From positions 248,001 through 312,000 of the forward strand of contig JANSLP010000001.1 of the NCBI GenBank assembly GCA_029298735.1: a DNA stretch of 64,000 bases, read 5' to 3'. Source of the DNA: Ophiostoma sp. CBS 140.51. Its lineage: Eukaryota > Ascomycota > Sordariomycetes > Ophiostomatales > Ophiostomataceae. Below the pieces are notes generated by a model. It had not been told where the DNA came from. It did no database searches and worked only from the letters and a program-made list of their open reading frames with translations. This document shows, piece by piece, positions 10,559 through 22,535 of this stretch. Position numbers and translations under genes: made by a program. Each line of letters begins with the position of its first letter. Within the stretch, counting starts at the first letter, position 1.

Positions 10559-13500
10559 TTATCGTTTCCGCACCTCGGTCGCCCACCCGTCAATACCCTC
10601 GCCTCGGCTGCCCACAGGAATACCGTCAATAGCGACTGTGTGCATGCCTGGCGTGTCTTCGAGCCACGGGTGGGAGGCCATGCCGCCGGCGTTGGCGCGC
10701 TTTTCCGGCACGAGCTCCAGCAGAGGCAGCAGGAAATCGGCAATACGGCGGCCCTCCTCGTCCTTGAAGTGGTACTTTTCGCGCAGGACATCGGGCAACG
10801 CCCAGTGGCGGAGACGGTGGATGTTGCGCAGGTCGCCCTTTCGGTTAAAAATTTCTTGCGACCATTTGCCCGAAAGGCAGAGGGACTTGGGGAAGGGTCC
10901 CAGGAGCTCGATAATCTGTGCAATATGGTCGTCATCCTTACCGTACTTGGTGCCCGACTGCGGATCGAAGAGGTAGTCACCAGTAATGAGTTCGAAGACC
11001 TGTATTGTTAGTGGGTAGTTCTATCTGACTTATGTTCACCGCGGGGCTTGGACCTACCATCGCCGCCATGCTCCAGACGTCTGTGCTGGCGCCCCATTTA
11101 GCACCGAGAATGACCTCCGGGGAACGGTATTGGCGGGTCTGAATGTCGTTGGTAAAGTGGTGATTGACCCAACAGGCGTTGCCGAGATCGGCAATCTTGA
11201 CGCTGATAATGTCAATGTTGAGCGAGTGTTCTTCGGCTTTCCGCTTGTCTCCAGAGCTAGAGGGGCTGCTGGAGGAGGAGTGTGTAGAGGAGGATTTGCC
11301 GAGGCTGACGCTGGACACTTCCTTGGCAAGGATATCTCTGCAGACGGCTGTCAGTAAAGTTTGCAGTGTTTCTTATGGGATGTGTGACTTACTCTGTCTT
11401 TTCCCGCTTCTTCTGGAACTCTTCGATCCCTTCGTCCTTGTGGTGGTCCATGTCGTGTTCTGATGAGGAGAAATCCTTCTTGTGGGAGTGGGAGGAGGCT
11501 GATCCACAAGTTAGTAACAAATCAGAACAGAGGGAGAGCACAGAGACGACCTACAGTCGTGAAGCATCTGGCCAAGACTGCTGTGCGAGCCCGGCGTGGC
11601 AAAGGGCGTGTTATGCCCAAAGCTGGCGTTTAGTGGCGAGGGCAGCGGCTGGCTGCCTGTGATCAGAGTCCGTCTCCTCCGGCGACCATTGCGATTGTTT
11701 TCCTTATCTGAAGACTCGGTCTTAACGACCTTCTTCACAATCTGCTCGACGTCGCCAATTTCGATGAGAACATTCTCGGGCTTGAGGTCCGTGTGGATGA
11801 TGCCACACTCGCGGTGCAGATAGTCCAGACCCAACAGGACTTGCTTCGTAATCTGCTTCACCAGGTACATGGGGATACCACGGTGGTTCCACTTCTTGAT
11901 GAGACCCAGCAGAGTCTCACCGAGCACCTCAAACACCATGCACACGTGCGTGCCGTTGGGGCCCTTGTGCTCAAACGAGTCCAGCAGGCTAATGACGTGC
12001 TTGCGGCCCGGGTGGTCGGGGTTGGCCTGCACGATCTTGTTTAGGAGCTTGATCTCGTCGACGGCGGTCTCGGTGTAGTGGGCGGCCGAGCGAACGACCT
12101 TTAGGGCGACATGCTTGCCGGTGACGTTGTCGCGGGACAGCCAGACGGTTGAGAAGTGGCCCCAGCCGAGTTTCCGGACCACGGTATATTTGCCATCTTT
12201 GAACTTCTCGCCGATCTGGACGGGGTGGTAGCCGCCCTTGCAGTAGTCTTCGGAGTCTTCTTCGTCGGCGGTGTTATCGGCGGCGTCGTCAACTGAAGAG
12301 GACGAGGTTGGGGAGTGATTTAAGCCAGAAATGTGTGAGGATCTAAAAGGAAGAGGAGGCGGCGCAAAGTGCGCACAAAAATGTTAGCGGGACAGCAATT
12401 TGAGGTTCGCGATAGTTGGCACGCAAACAAATAATCTGGGTGCCGAGATGTGGTAAACGCTGGCGGAGCTGATAGATGCAAAGAAAAGTGGGGGGAGGGG
12501 CTGTTGCTGCAGGGGTGAGGCCGCTCCAAGGAACAACAAGTAGGAAGCGCGTAGATGATAGGAGTGACAGGAGGACAGAAGAGTGTGCCTCGGTGAAGGC
12601 AGAGACACAAAAACAAAGATCGTGAGGTGAATGGTGGGCAGCAACAGGTAGAGCAGAGGGTAAGGGGAGGTTAGATTAGAGGTTCGGACCTTGACTTTGG
12701 CGGTGGGTCTCGCACGTCGCGAAGACTGGGGAGGAGACTCTTCAACATTGGGGGCGGTTGGGAGAGAATAGCGCGTTGGGTAGAAAGAGTAAAGAGGAGG
12801 GGAGAGACAGTAAGAGAGACGAGAAGAAGGGGGAAGAAAAACGACGCAATGAAGCACCAAAGGTAGTGCGCATCAAAGACGTCGATGCGCAGCCATGGGA
12901 GTGAAGCGTTGAAAGGCGGTCGAAAGTAGATGTGCAAGAAAGAAGGCGGGCGCTTGTGCCGGGGTGGAAAGAGTAGGCAAGCTTAAGGGAGAGGACAAGG
13001 TACTGATCATGGTCTAGAACCAGATATGGGGCAGAAGAGGGTAGAGGAAGATAGAGAGAAGAAGGGCAAGGCGCGAAAGCAGGCTGGCCAGTGACGAGGT
13101 GAAGAGGTGAGAGATGGTGAAGGCCAAAACGACGTTCAACGGGAGACGAGGCAAGGTACGGGGAGTAGAAAATAGAGGTGAAGGATACGAGGTTGGGTAG
13201 AGAGAGTAAAGAGACGAGGCAAAGAGGTGCGAAAGAGGTAAAGAGGTAGAGGCTGTCAAGGGTCTGACAGAACGAACGTGCGCAAAAAGGCGGAATAAGA
13301 CAGAGCCAGCGAGACACAAGCCGGGAAAGGGAAGGGTAGTAGACAAAGAGTGAGGACGAAGACGAGAGATAGAAAGATAGAAAGACGGTGGGTGGTGGGC
13401 ACAAGGCGGTGGGCAGGGCCGTGGGCGATCTTTGTTGGAGGCAGTAAAACGCACAGAAGCGGAGAGTAGAACAGAGCAGCATTGGCGGCGGGCCAGTCCA

Positions 13501-14389
13501 GAGCAAGAGACGCAGGCAGACTGAGAATAGGCGACGCAGGAGAGACGCAGCAGACGCATCAGACGCAGGAGAAGGAGGGGAGGCAAGTTGCTTGCAGAAG
13601 GAGCTGATTCGTGCATGCGCCTTTTCCGGTTCCTTTTTTCTGAATTCTGATTTTGTCTCTTTTGTCTATTTCGTTTCTCGTTTCTTTTCTTTTCTTTTTC
13701 TGATTGTTGTTCCTTCTTGCATCTTTTTGTCGTTTCTGGGCTCTTCTTTGGTCGCGTTTCTTTCTGTACTTCTGTCTGCTCTCCTATTATCGCCTCTTTC
13801 AATGTGCCATGGTTCTCGAGGACTTGTTGGCTTCGATCGGAGTGTTTTGCATGTGTTCGTTCTGTCTCGTCTGTCGTTCATCTTGTCTTCGCCTGTCGTC
13901 TGCAATCTCGGCGTTGCTGGATCTCTTCTGGCCTGTCTATTCGTCTCTTCTCTGTTCTCCTTCTGCGGCGCCTCGTGTCGCATCTGCGTTCTGCACTCTT
14001 GTGTCGCTCGGGACGAGTGCATGTGCTCCGCCCCCATTGGGATGGGAGGAAAGGTAAAAAGGTGACGGGGTAAAAAAGCCAAGGTCGCATAGAATCGGTT
14101 GGGTCATTGGGGGAGGGGATGGAAGGCAAAAATCGCAAAATCGCAAGAAAATCACAAAGCATCAAGCAGCGTGCATAAAGCAAACATCACCAACTCACCC
14201 TTCTGTGGTTATGATCGGCTTGAGGGCGTCCTTCTTCCGCTTCTTGATCGAGCCGGAGTTGGCCGCGCTGTCACCGTTCGAGGCCGATGCCGGGGCTGCT
14301 GGTGTCGCTGTCGCTGCTGCTGGTGTCGGGTCCGTCTGTGGCTTTGACTGTGCTGCCGACGGCTCGGCCGAAGAGGTCGCACCGTTCAT
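10559..14389 (-). CDS. SRPK/Sky1-type SR-protein kinase
   Basis: Ser/Thr kinase that phosphorylates RS-domain proteins in mRNA processing and export. Five exons: 14389-14199, 12342-11555, 11498-11393, 11337-11058, 10999-10559; phases agree throughout and give 601 residues. Kinase landmarks: Gly-rich loop GWGHFSTVW (about 122-130), VALK Lys144, catalytic loop HTDLKPEN (Asp248; the HTD form is typical of SRPKs), DLGNACW at 412-418 replacing DFG, and RSPEVILGAKWG. A basic/Ser-rich spacer (about 258-400) splits the kinase lobes, the SRPK hallmark. Introns 2-4 are 55-58 bp with recognisable branch sites; intron 1 is 1856 bp. A closer acceptor (exon start 12292) would throw the reading frame off, whereas the 12343-12345 TAG keeps it and has a better pyrimidine tract. 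The first exon is the least certain part. Confidence 0.88.
12343..14198 (-). other. Very long CT-rich first intron of the SRPK gene
   Basis: Donor GGGTGAGT at 14198 and acceptor CTTCCTTTTAG ending at 12343. The intron is 1856 bp against 55-58 bp for the other introns of this gene. Much of it is pyrimidine-rich on the sense strand, producing long Ser/Leu/Pro open frames that look like composition artefacts. It may contain an alternative promoter or first exon. No internal coding exon is supported. Confidence 0.6.
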
Positions 14390-17300
14390 CGTGGGCGGTC
14401 GGTCGGGGGTGTTGTGATGGTTGTTGCAAAAGAGCAAAAGGGGTGAGAGAATGGAGAGCGATGCGCGAGGAGGACGACGCGCACACAAAAAGTGTGGTTC
14501 TGGGTCCTGAAGAGTAGGATATGGGATAAGCAAAACTGAAGCGCGCGCGCTGTTTAGCTGTTTATTAGCCGCCCCGGGTCGCTAGCTAGTGCCCAGTGTG
14601 GTTCGGCCGTCGACGACGCTGTTTTGCTCGTAATTGGAGGTTTGGTGAGGGTCGAAAGGGGCAAGTGAAGCGGTGGTGGTGGTGGTGGGATGTGGTTGGT
14701 GGCGGCTGGCGGAGCAGTTTGCGCTGGAGCTGGCAAAGAGTGATGTGCTATTGCAGGGGGGGTTGAGGGCCTGGATTGGATGGCGGGGCTGTTTCTTAAT
14801 TTTGGTTGTCGAGAGGTTGAGAGGTTGTGTCTTATTTCCCTGGTTCGCTTTTGTCGGTAGGTTGCTTGCTTTTTCTGGGTCTGTGTTTCTGGTGCGATTT
14901 TACTCGGCCGTCTGCAGACAAGACAAGGAAGAGACAAGGAAGCTTTTGCTTTGCTTTTTGCTCGTTGGTGGGGAGGGGGTGGAGGGGCGCTTTTTTGCAG
15001 CGATTGCGTCGAAGCTGGGTGGTTTGGGTATGTAACAATGAGGGGCGTCCTGGAGATTTTTGGTGTGCGCTTGGCTTGGCGGCTTTTGCGCGTGTTGGGG
15101 CTCAGTGGGTTTTGGGGTTGTTTGGTGCTTGTTGGGTATTTGCTGTCGAGAAACCGGGCTTTTGCGATGATGCAGTATTAAACTTCTTGATTTCGAGCTG
15201 TACAGAGCTTTGACGATCCGCGATGCGACAATTGGATTTTTATCTTTTCTTCCGAAATAAGGTCGAAACTCGCTCGTCTAATGTTCTTGTGCTTTGGTCT
15301 TCTTTGCTTTAACCCGTCTTATCGGTCTTGACTCTTGGGCCTCGGTTGCGCAGGCGCTGATATGTGCAGTCGTTTACTGGATCGACATTGAAGACTAGCA
15401 GATGGCAAAATGGCAGGAGGACAAGTCGGACAATCCGGGATTGATAGAGGTCGTCCAGATGACTTTGCTTCGATTATTCAAGGGCCACGAGAGGCAAAAG
15501 GTTTTGGTGGCTGCAATTGAGAAAGCTGTTTGTCGGCGCGCCCGCGGTGGTGTATGGCAACGGGGGACGCATCGGCAAGCTTCCCTGTTGCGATGACAGA
15601 GGAAGAGGGGTGTTGAAGGGGAGCTCGACGTGCGCACGGCCGGATTGGTGATGCAGCTGTGTGGTGGAGTGAGGGTCGAATGGCAATGCGAAAAATAGAA
15701 GAAAGGGAGAAAAGGAGGAATGGAAAGATGCTGAAAACAGAACAAGAAAGATGAAACTGGCGATGGGCCCCAAGGGGGAAGGAAGCACCATCAGCATCAG
15801 CACCAGCGGCAAGTGCGAACAAAAACGTTCGTTTTTGGCGGGGCGTTCAAGCTTGCTCCTGCGCAACAAACACAATCGTCACGGTGGGCTTCTTCACGGC
15901 GGCTAGCGCTCGGAATGGAAGGAAGCTGTCAGCCACAGTGCCGGTCCTTCCCTCGAACTTGCCTCGAACCTGCCTTGTTTGGGAAGATTACGCTGCATAT
16001 TCCGAGTTTCTCTGTACTTCTTGTTCTGGTCGCTGTTTCCATCATTGCGTATCTTTTATGACGGCAAGACACCACACCCAAAACCACAAGGTCTCCGCAA
16101 AAGGCGCTGCCAATCCGGCGCTGAGAAGAGGCACGTTTGTGCTAAAGAAACACGCTGCGACATACAGTGTACACTGTGTCATAGGCACTGTCTCTGATTC
16201 GACGCATCTGGGCAGGTACGAGGTACGCTTGGTGAAGATCTCTCGATCTCGGCAGGCGCGATCTGGGCGGCTCCTCTCTTTTTGTCTCAAATCTAGATCG
16301 CCCAGAACGGAAGCAGACAACTCACAAAAAGGGGAGCAACCTCTCCGTGTAAACTTTCGTACAAAACAAATGTCAATTGACAACCAAACACAACACTCAA
16401 GGCCGAGTCTCTGGCGCAAGTGCAGCCGTGCTGATCGACAACGACATCCGGTTCCGTCTTTTTGGTGTTTCCCTTCCAGTTCTTTTTTCATGTCCTTGTC
16501 AATTCACTTTTGTCATTATTCTTGTCATTATTTTTATCTCTGGAACGGATAGCTGCACAATTGCCGATGATCACCACAGGGGAAAAGAAAGGACAAGGAA
16601 CAAGACTCGGGCTGTTGTGGCGTACTGACGTTCTGAAATATACAAAGCCGTTATTGTTCACCAACAGCCAGCAACCAACAGCCGTTCCTGGTGTCTTTCT
16701 CCCAACACGACACATCCTCGTTCAAGTTCAACTCGCCACAACAGCCACAATATGCGGCCAACCGACGGACCAGGTACCGAAGGCTGTTGGGAGAACAAAA
16801 GTGACGGGAAAACGGCCAGTGTTAGAGACATGCTCCAAGCGTTCTCATGTTTTGTGTCTTGAATCTTCTGACTAGCTAGCTGTTGTGCAATGAGAAACGG
16901 CTGCGAGTGCAAGTTATCCTATCCACTTCCCAACAGGAGCTTGCCGTACGGGTTTGCCAATTTGTGCAACATTGGGCGCCTCTACCGGTTGTTAAGAGCA
17001 GTGAAGCATGTCTAGGGCAAGATGTCATGGGTATGCGGGCTCAGGTGGTAACCATGATGCCGCATCAAGCGATGCAGAGTTCGTGGGGTAAAGTCTCTTC
17101 TCCCCAGATATCATCGCCTTTTCAAATATTACGCCCTTTGTCTTTTCTCCAGCCTATCTTACTTTATTTCTCCGTCTACCTTGTTTTCCTCTCCACTGGG
17201 ACATGCCTAAAGGCAGAAGACGGCGGCGACGCAATATGAGCGGCTATATCAACCCGCATCGATAGAGGTCTGTTCTTTGAGCCGCCAGATTGGATATGTG

Positions 17301-17601
17301 GCCAAGAAGTGACTTTTGGATAGCAGTCCGTGGTCGAAGATGGGACAAAAGAGAATTTGTGTCTGGGAAATCTTCTAGAAAGTTGAGATTCCGGCTGAGT
17401 CGGCCAGCTATTTTGTGAGAGGGTTATTGGACGTCCAACCGTGTCCATCCTATCTCGTGTGCGACGATGCTGCAAGTTGAGCTACCTTGATCATCTCAAA
17501 TCCTCTGTTGGTCTCGTCTACACCGTCTTTGTCGTCACAAATCTCTCGACAGGATTGATCCCCGCAGCCATCCACACGTCTTCGCCTCCAGCTCGCTCGC
17601 G
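14390..17601. other. Intergenic region between divergent SRPK and DUF4419 genes
   Basis: About 3.2 kb shared upstream region. It contains G/T-rich stretches near the SRPK start and mixed sequence beyond. I found no domain, tRNA or convincing spliced frame. Its open frames up to about 220 codons (for example 15884-16552) lack recognisable features. Confidence 0.5.
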
Positions 17602-19014
17602 ATGCTCGCTCCTTCGCCGGCGATCTCTTGTTCGGCCTTGTCCGTTGTCACCTCCGTCCTCTCATTCTTTGGCAGCACAGCATCCGCCGATGTCGTCATC
17701 CTGCCCGGCGGCGTGTCCCCGCGCTTGTATAACGGCCCACCCGGTGCCACGTCGCTCGACGACTTTTACCGCCGCAGCGCCGCCAACGAGTTTGTCAATG
17801 CCAGCAGGGACGTCCAGGTCTTGATGGGCGTTTTTGACGACAGCACGTTCCAAACAGCCAACCAGGTCCTGCCCTCGTCGGAGAGTTTTGTGCGCGGTGC
17901 CTTGCAGGCATGGGCTGAGCACCTTCATCTCGTTCTAAGGCCAGACGAGGTCTGGTTTACAATCCTGTCCCAACTCTTCTTCTACGTCGGCAGCCACCGT
18001 AACGAGACGGCGGCCATCTACGACCCGCCGCTGCCCGGCGCTGAGCCCATGACCCTGACCGACTTTGAGTGGTTTCGCGTCATTCAAGACTTTAAGTATG
18101 AAGCCGAAGGCCACTGCCGCGCGTCTTGGCTCATGTTGTGGGCCATGCCCAACTTTACGACCTCGACTGTCGTCGACGAGATGACGTCTACCGTGTTTAT
18201 GCTTGGCCAGAATGAGGTACACTTGACAGGCCGGCGACCGGATGAGGGTCGTCGGCCCGCGTGTGGCCTGCCATCGGTGACGCTGCAAGGCGCACAGGAC
18301 GACTGGGCCGAGATTTTACGGAAGCTGGACCGTCTGCCGGCGTTCGGCCCTCAAACAGCCGCTTACAAGGACCAACTGACGCCCATCCTGCAGCGGTTCA
18401 TTGAAAGTTTTACGGCGCCCGATAGCGCGTCAACACGCCACTTCTGGAACCAGATTGTCACGTCGACGGGTGCCAATCCATTATGCCCGCATGCAGCGGC
18501 ACACGATACCGTGTCCGGCTGGCTGTCTGGGTTCTTTTACTGGACTGCAACTGGACGACGGCTTGCACGTCACAACAGCACTACCAACTTCTCGACCCGG
18601 CTCGACAACGTTACGTACGGATCCGTGAACATTGCCGACCTGCCCATTGCCTATGCCCGAGCACCCTTTATTCTCCGCGATTTCAACAACACGGACAAGT
18701 TCGAGGCGTATGTGCTGGCCGGCACGCTGGGTAAGCAAATCTCGCCTGGTGCGCCTGACGGTTATGCCGATGCTCTCCAGCGGGCCAACCAGACGTCGCT
18801 GCTGCCATCGGTCAATGAGACCATCCACAGTGCGCTGATGCCTCTGTCTGCGTGGATGCTGTACGGCCCGGCCAACTTTACTGCCACTGAGCAGCGGTGG
18901 GTGACGGAGCCCGAGCTGGTAGATCTGTCTGCATCACTGCGGACGTCGTCAAATGATACGCAGTGCAAAGTGGAGAGAAATCATACCCGTCGGTACAGCT
19001 CGTTTAAAAGATGA
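17602..19014 (+). CDS. Secreted DUF4419-domain protein
   Basis: Intronless, 470 residues. The N-terminus has a hydrophobic leader (AISCSALSVVTSVLSFFGSTASA) fitting a signal peptide with cleavage near residue 29. The body matches the DUF4419 family: LRPDEVWFTILSQLFFYV near residues 111-128, CGLPSVTLQGAQDDWAEIL, FGPQTAAYKDQLTPILQRFIESF, and a C-terminal WLSGFFYWT segment. Several N-x-S/T sites support passage through the secretory pathway. The biochemical function of the family is not established. The start is the only ATG before the leader. It is convergent with the NAPE-PLD-like gene, with 247 bp between stops. Confidence 0.85.
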   Translation: MLAPSPAISCSALSVVTSVLSFFGSTASADVVILPGGVSPRLYNGPPGATSLDDFYRRSAANEFVNASRDVQVLMGVFDDSTFQTANQVLPSSESFVRGALQAWAEHLHLVLRPDEVWFTILSQLFFYVGSHRNETAAIYDPPLPGAEPMTLTDFEWFRVIQDFKYEAEGHCRASWLMLWAMPNFTTSTVVDEMTSTVFMLGQNEVHLTGRRPDEGRRPACGLPSVTLQGAQDDWAEILRKLDRLPAFGPQTAAYKDQLTPILQRFIESFTAPDSASTRHFWNQIVTSTGANPLCPHAAAHDTVSGWLSGFFYWTATGRRLARHNSTTNFSTRLDNVTYGSVNIADLPIAYARAPFILRDFNNTDKFEAYVLAGTLGKQISPGAPDGYADALQRANQTSLLPSVNETIHSALMPLSAWMLYGPANFTATEQRWVTEPELVDLSASLRTSSNDTQCKVERNHTRRYSSFKR

Positions 19015-19261
19015 TAACGGGAAAAAGCAAGTGTGCGTCACTGGAAACATTGTATCTATCACAAATAAACTTGCAAGTACAAATTAAACTCGAAACATCT
19101 TTAATTGGTATTTGGTTTATCAATTCATTTAGGAACTTTTTACTAAACAAAAGTGAATAACTAAATTTAGAAGAATATTATGTAAATGAGAACGCTTTCT
19201 AAATGTCTCACATCTGATGCTGACATTAAATCCCCATACAATTCACACCACTTAACACCCC

Positions 19262-20442
19262 TCATACAACAACTGTCTCGCCAATATTGCACAGTCGAAA
19301 GTCCTTGTCCCAGACCAACCCGCGCGCCTCACCAGCTTTTCTCCACAGCTGCGGCGGCTCCCGCACATCCTCGTACTGCGCACTGATACCGCCGCGCACC
19401 GTGCCGTAGTGCATGCCAACGCTCAACTGACTTCGCACGTCAAAGTGGACCGATACGGCATCTTCGGGTGAACAGTGCACACACGATAGTTGCGTGCGAG
19501 GTGTGTAGCAGCCGATGGGCAGGAGAGCCAGCGAGAAGGGGCCGTACTTGGAGCCAATCTCTGAGAATGCCGGACAGTGCGGCAGGTCTTCGATGGGTGT
19601 GCCAGCGGATACGTCCTCGTCGGTGATGCTCCGGTAGCCAGTGTCGCCGGCAAAGTAGACGGATTTCTTCTCTGTTGAGTCACTGCCTGTCGTGACGACG
19701 AACGAACACCACAGCATGTGGTCCAGATCACCAGCACTCCTTCGGCTGTTGTGCTGACTTGGCGTGCAGACCAGCCGTACTGTTTGGCCGCTGACACTGA
19801 CATCCACCTCATCCCACCAGTCTATCTCGGTGACGTGTTCTGGCTTGACACCACAGTGGTTGACAAACCATGGCTTGCTATTGAGGCCACAAAAGATTTG
19901 CAGCGGAGCCATACCGGCTGCCACACGGTTTTGTTGCTTGTCTACATACAGCTGCTTGACTGCATCAATGTCGAGGTGATCGTAATGGTTGTGGCTGATG
20001 CACAGGGCGTCGACGAGCGGCAGCTCGTCAAGTGTGCAGGGAGTTGGTGAGAAGCGTTTGGGGCCGACAAGCTGGCCGGGGCCCATTCTCTCGCAGAACA
20101 CGGGGTCCATCAAGAAGCGAAGGCCTCTACACGGCGTAGCTTCTGTTGATTCGGTCGACGGCTCCGCTGGCATTTCGATAAGAAAGGATGAATGGCCGAT
20201 CCAGGTGGCCTTAATCTGGTCCGATTTGGCACCCTCGCCCCAGTCGGGGTTCTGGATGGACACCAGACCTTCTCGATTCTCAGGGACAGGCACAAAGTTG
20301 CGGCCACTGCCAAATGCATCGCCGAGAACTTGTGGCGGAACGACGGCCATGGATTTCGGAACGCCGTTGGCGGGCTGCCAAGCCAATGGCTCGGGGGCTC
20401 TTTGGGTGTGTCCCGGGGAATCTTGGTGACGGTGAGCTCCAT
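19262..20442 (-). CDS. NAPE-PLD-like metallo-beta-lactamase phosphodiesterase, frame interrupted near N-terminus
   Basis: Family: N-acyl-phosphatidylethanolamine phospholipase D (yeast Fmp30 relatives), which releases N-acylethanolamines from membrane phospholipids. The catalytic frame runs from ATG 20350 to 19262 (362 residues). It shows TWIGHSSFLIEM, the zinc motif SHNHYDHLD, CTPSQHNSRR, FAGDTGYR, LLPIGCYTPR and GMHYGT, matching the metal and active-site blocks of NAPE-PLD. The family's N-terminal motif (NPWPTW in the human enzyme) appears as AFRNPWPSFR at about 20335-20364, but in the frame starting at ATG 20442, shifted relative to the catalytic frame. No intron of plausible length joins the two. 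So either a base is missing or extra around 20315-20345, or the gene is genuinely damaged. The truncated 20350 start would lack the motif. Confidence 0.85.
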
Positions 20443-21072
20443 GATGTCAATAGAGTGTCATTAACAGTCGTTGAATGGGAGAAGTGAAAGAGTATTCTCA
20501 GGTTCAAAGTCTACAATTATGGCAGCCTGCTTCAACTTTGGCTCCCTCAATCCTACGCGGTTTCCCGATTCGTGGCTGTTGGTGTCGGAGGAACTGAAGT
20601 CCGCGTTGCCGCCTTTTAAATCCGGGCAACTGCCAAAAGTAGAATCAAGCACTCGTAGCTTCCGGGCAGGTTTGACGCCAAATTGACAATAAAATGTATC
20701 GAGTACTTTGTCGAGAGAACAAATCAGACTTTCGAGGTCAATGTACTGTCACCTGTTGGCCTGTTGGATCTAACCATGTGGTCCAGCCCAGTGGCAAGCC
20801 GACCAACAACAACGCCCTTCCATTGTTTCTCTCTGTCAATACAGCTTCACAGCTACAGCTCATGATTTGTCTTCGTAATGAATGAATGGCATCTTCATCG
20901 TAGAACATATACTTCCTTTCTCTGTGTTGTTCTCCCGTCCTTCTCCCGCCCGGCGATCTGGTTCTAGGTCCCACTTGGCTTGCAGATGGCCTGCAAGCTG
21001 GTGCTGTTCTCAACACCCCTGTTAACGAGCCGCCGTCCATCACAAGACGACGCCTACAAGCGCCAAAACACA
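20443..21072. other. Intergenic, NAPE-PLD-like 5' flank to tRNA-Thr
   Basis: About 630 bp of mixed sequence. No gene or repeat is supported. Confidence 0.5.
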
Positions 21073-21144
21073 GCCCGTATAGCTCAGTGGTAGAGCGCAG
21101 CACTCGTAATGCTGAGGTCCTTGGTTCGATCCCAGGTGCGGGCA
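21073..21144 (+). tRNA. tRNA-Thr (anticodon CGU)
   Basis: The acceptor stem pairs GCCCGTA with TGCGGGC, with discriminator A at 21144. The D arm is AGCTCAGTGGTAGAGC. The anticodon stem CAGCA/TGCTG closes the loop CTCGTAA with anticodon CGT. The T arm is CCTTGGTTCGATCCCAGG. 72 nt, no intron, no encoded CCA. Confidence 0.96.
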
Positions 21145-21941
21145 TCACACCAACAACCGTTGTTCCTTGGAACAACGATCTCATTTTTGCATTTTCATTT
21201 TTTCTGTCAGCCTTTTGTCACTTATCGTCAAAATTTTTATCACTTACTTTTCATCTTGCTGTCACTGTCATTCTATCCTTCTTCTTTTATTTTTGTTGGT
21301 CGGTGCATCACAATGCTCTCACATTCGCGTCACTATGGCGAAGTCTTGTCGATCACTTACAAGTCACGATCGTGATACACGTCTGACGATATTTTAATGG
21401 CACCACCACACATTTTCCATTGAGCATCGTGCGCCTTCCCAAAGTAGCTATTGTGCACCCTCCTCCGTTTGCAATTCACAGTCAGGACCCACTTAGTGGA
21501 AAGTCGTGACGAGGAGGGCAAGAAACACGTAGAGGGAAGGAGCGAAGGAGATGCAATTCTCAAAACGGCAACTACGTTCAGATCCCCCAGCAACTGTATA
21601 AATTACTGCTCTCCCCTTCTGTCTTCTGCAAAATTTTTCTTCTTTCTTCCTTCCTCAGCCCACACCGAATGTTACGAACTTCATAGATGTGTCCGATTCA
21701 AGCGTCGAGAGATTAGGCATCGTATCTTCACGCATTGCGCTCGCCCCTCTAAGTAAGTCAGATCAATATTACCTCTGACCTGAGCGACACTTTCACTGTC
21801 GCTTCTCCTTGCCGTCTTCTTTTTATTGACATTCGACATTTGAAGATTCTTTGATCGTGTCGTATGACAATCTGGCTTCGCCTTCCATCAACTTCGCACT
21901 ACATCTCCTTATCCACCACCTTCAAACGAGAGCACGCTACA
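21145..21941. other. Flank upstream of the decayed repeat cluster
   Basis: T-rich, then mixed sequence. A TATAAAT element at 21597-21603 lies about 340 bp upstream of the candidate start at 21942. No other feature is supported. Confidence 0.45.
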
Positions 21942-22535
21942 ATGCCGGTTGTCCTCTTCGTCCTCGCGGCCCTGATCCGAATTCCTATATCGGCGGTCAT
22001 CAAGGTCGGCTGCTAGACGCAACACCTGATCTGCCGATTCAAGGAAAATAGTAATGGAGCCACATCGGACATCGAAACGGGCGTCCGCCCTCGCAACGTC
22101 GTGACGTGGTTGAGTGGTGAGGCTTTTGACGATGTCGACCGGCCTCATGTCTTTTGGCCCGCCAATTTTCAGCTCGCGATTGCCGTGTCGGAGACTTCTT
22201 TTGTCATCACGTCGGCCGGCGGCTCTGTTGCCTCGAGCTCGGTGCCTGGTTTGATGATGTCGGCCAGCTCTGAGCTGGCATCGTCAGGTCCAGCGACACC
22301 TCGCAAGATGCGCCCACTTGCGAACGCAACTGTTGTCGCCGCGCCTGTCGCCGCTGCTGCTGTCCCGCCTGTCATTGCTGCTGTTACCTCGCCTGTGGCC
22401 TCTGTCACATATTCGGTACCTTCCTCGCCCGGATCTATGACGAGATCGGCCAGCACCATCTCGTCCGCTTCCTCACCACACACCCCGCGCAGAAATACTG
22501 GCCTTCCACTTCCTCTGCCTTATATGGACATCTAG
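21942..22535 (+). CDS. Candidate small secreted Ala/Ser/Pro-rich protein (copy A of the repeated unit)
   Basis: Not a recognised family. ATG 21942 opens a hydrophobic leader (MPVVLFVLAALIRIPISA) that fits a signal peptide. A stop follows in the same frame at 22014. Removing 21996-22043 (48 bp) or 22005-22043 (39 bp) joins it in phase to an open frame from 22044 to 22535. That frame begins ENSNGATSDIETG and continues through FWPANFQLAIAVS into an Ala/Ser/Val/Pro-rich tail. Both introns are short and the donors (GTCATC, GTCGGC) are weak, so the model is tentative. Two decayed relatives of the second exon lie downstream, which suggests a duplicated accessory gene. Confidence 0.35.

Noticed and set aside
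12384..13802. Long Ser/Leu/Pro-rich open frames on the minus strand
   Set aside because: CT-rich composition of the SRPK first intron; no splice sites, start context or domain.
15813..16552. Overlapping plus-strand frames of 80-220 codons
   Set aside because: No domain, no consistent splice structure and low-quality composition.
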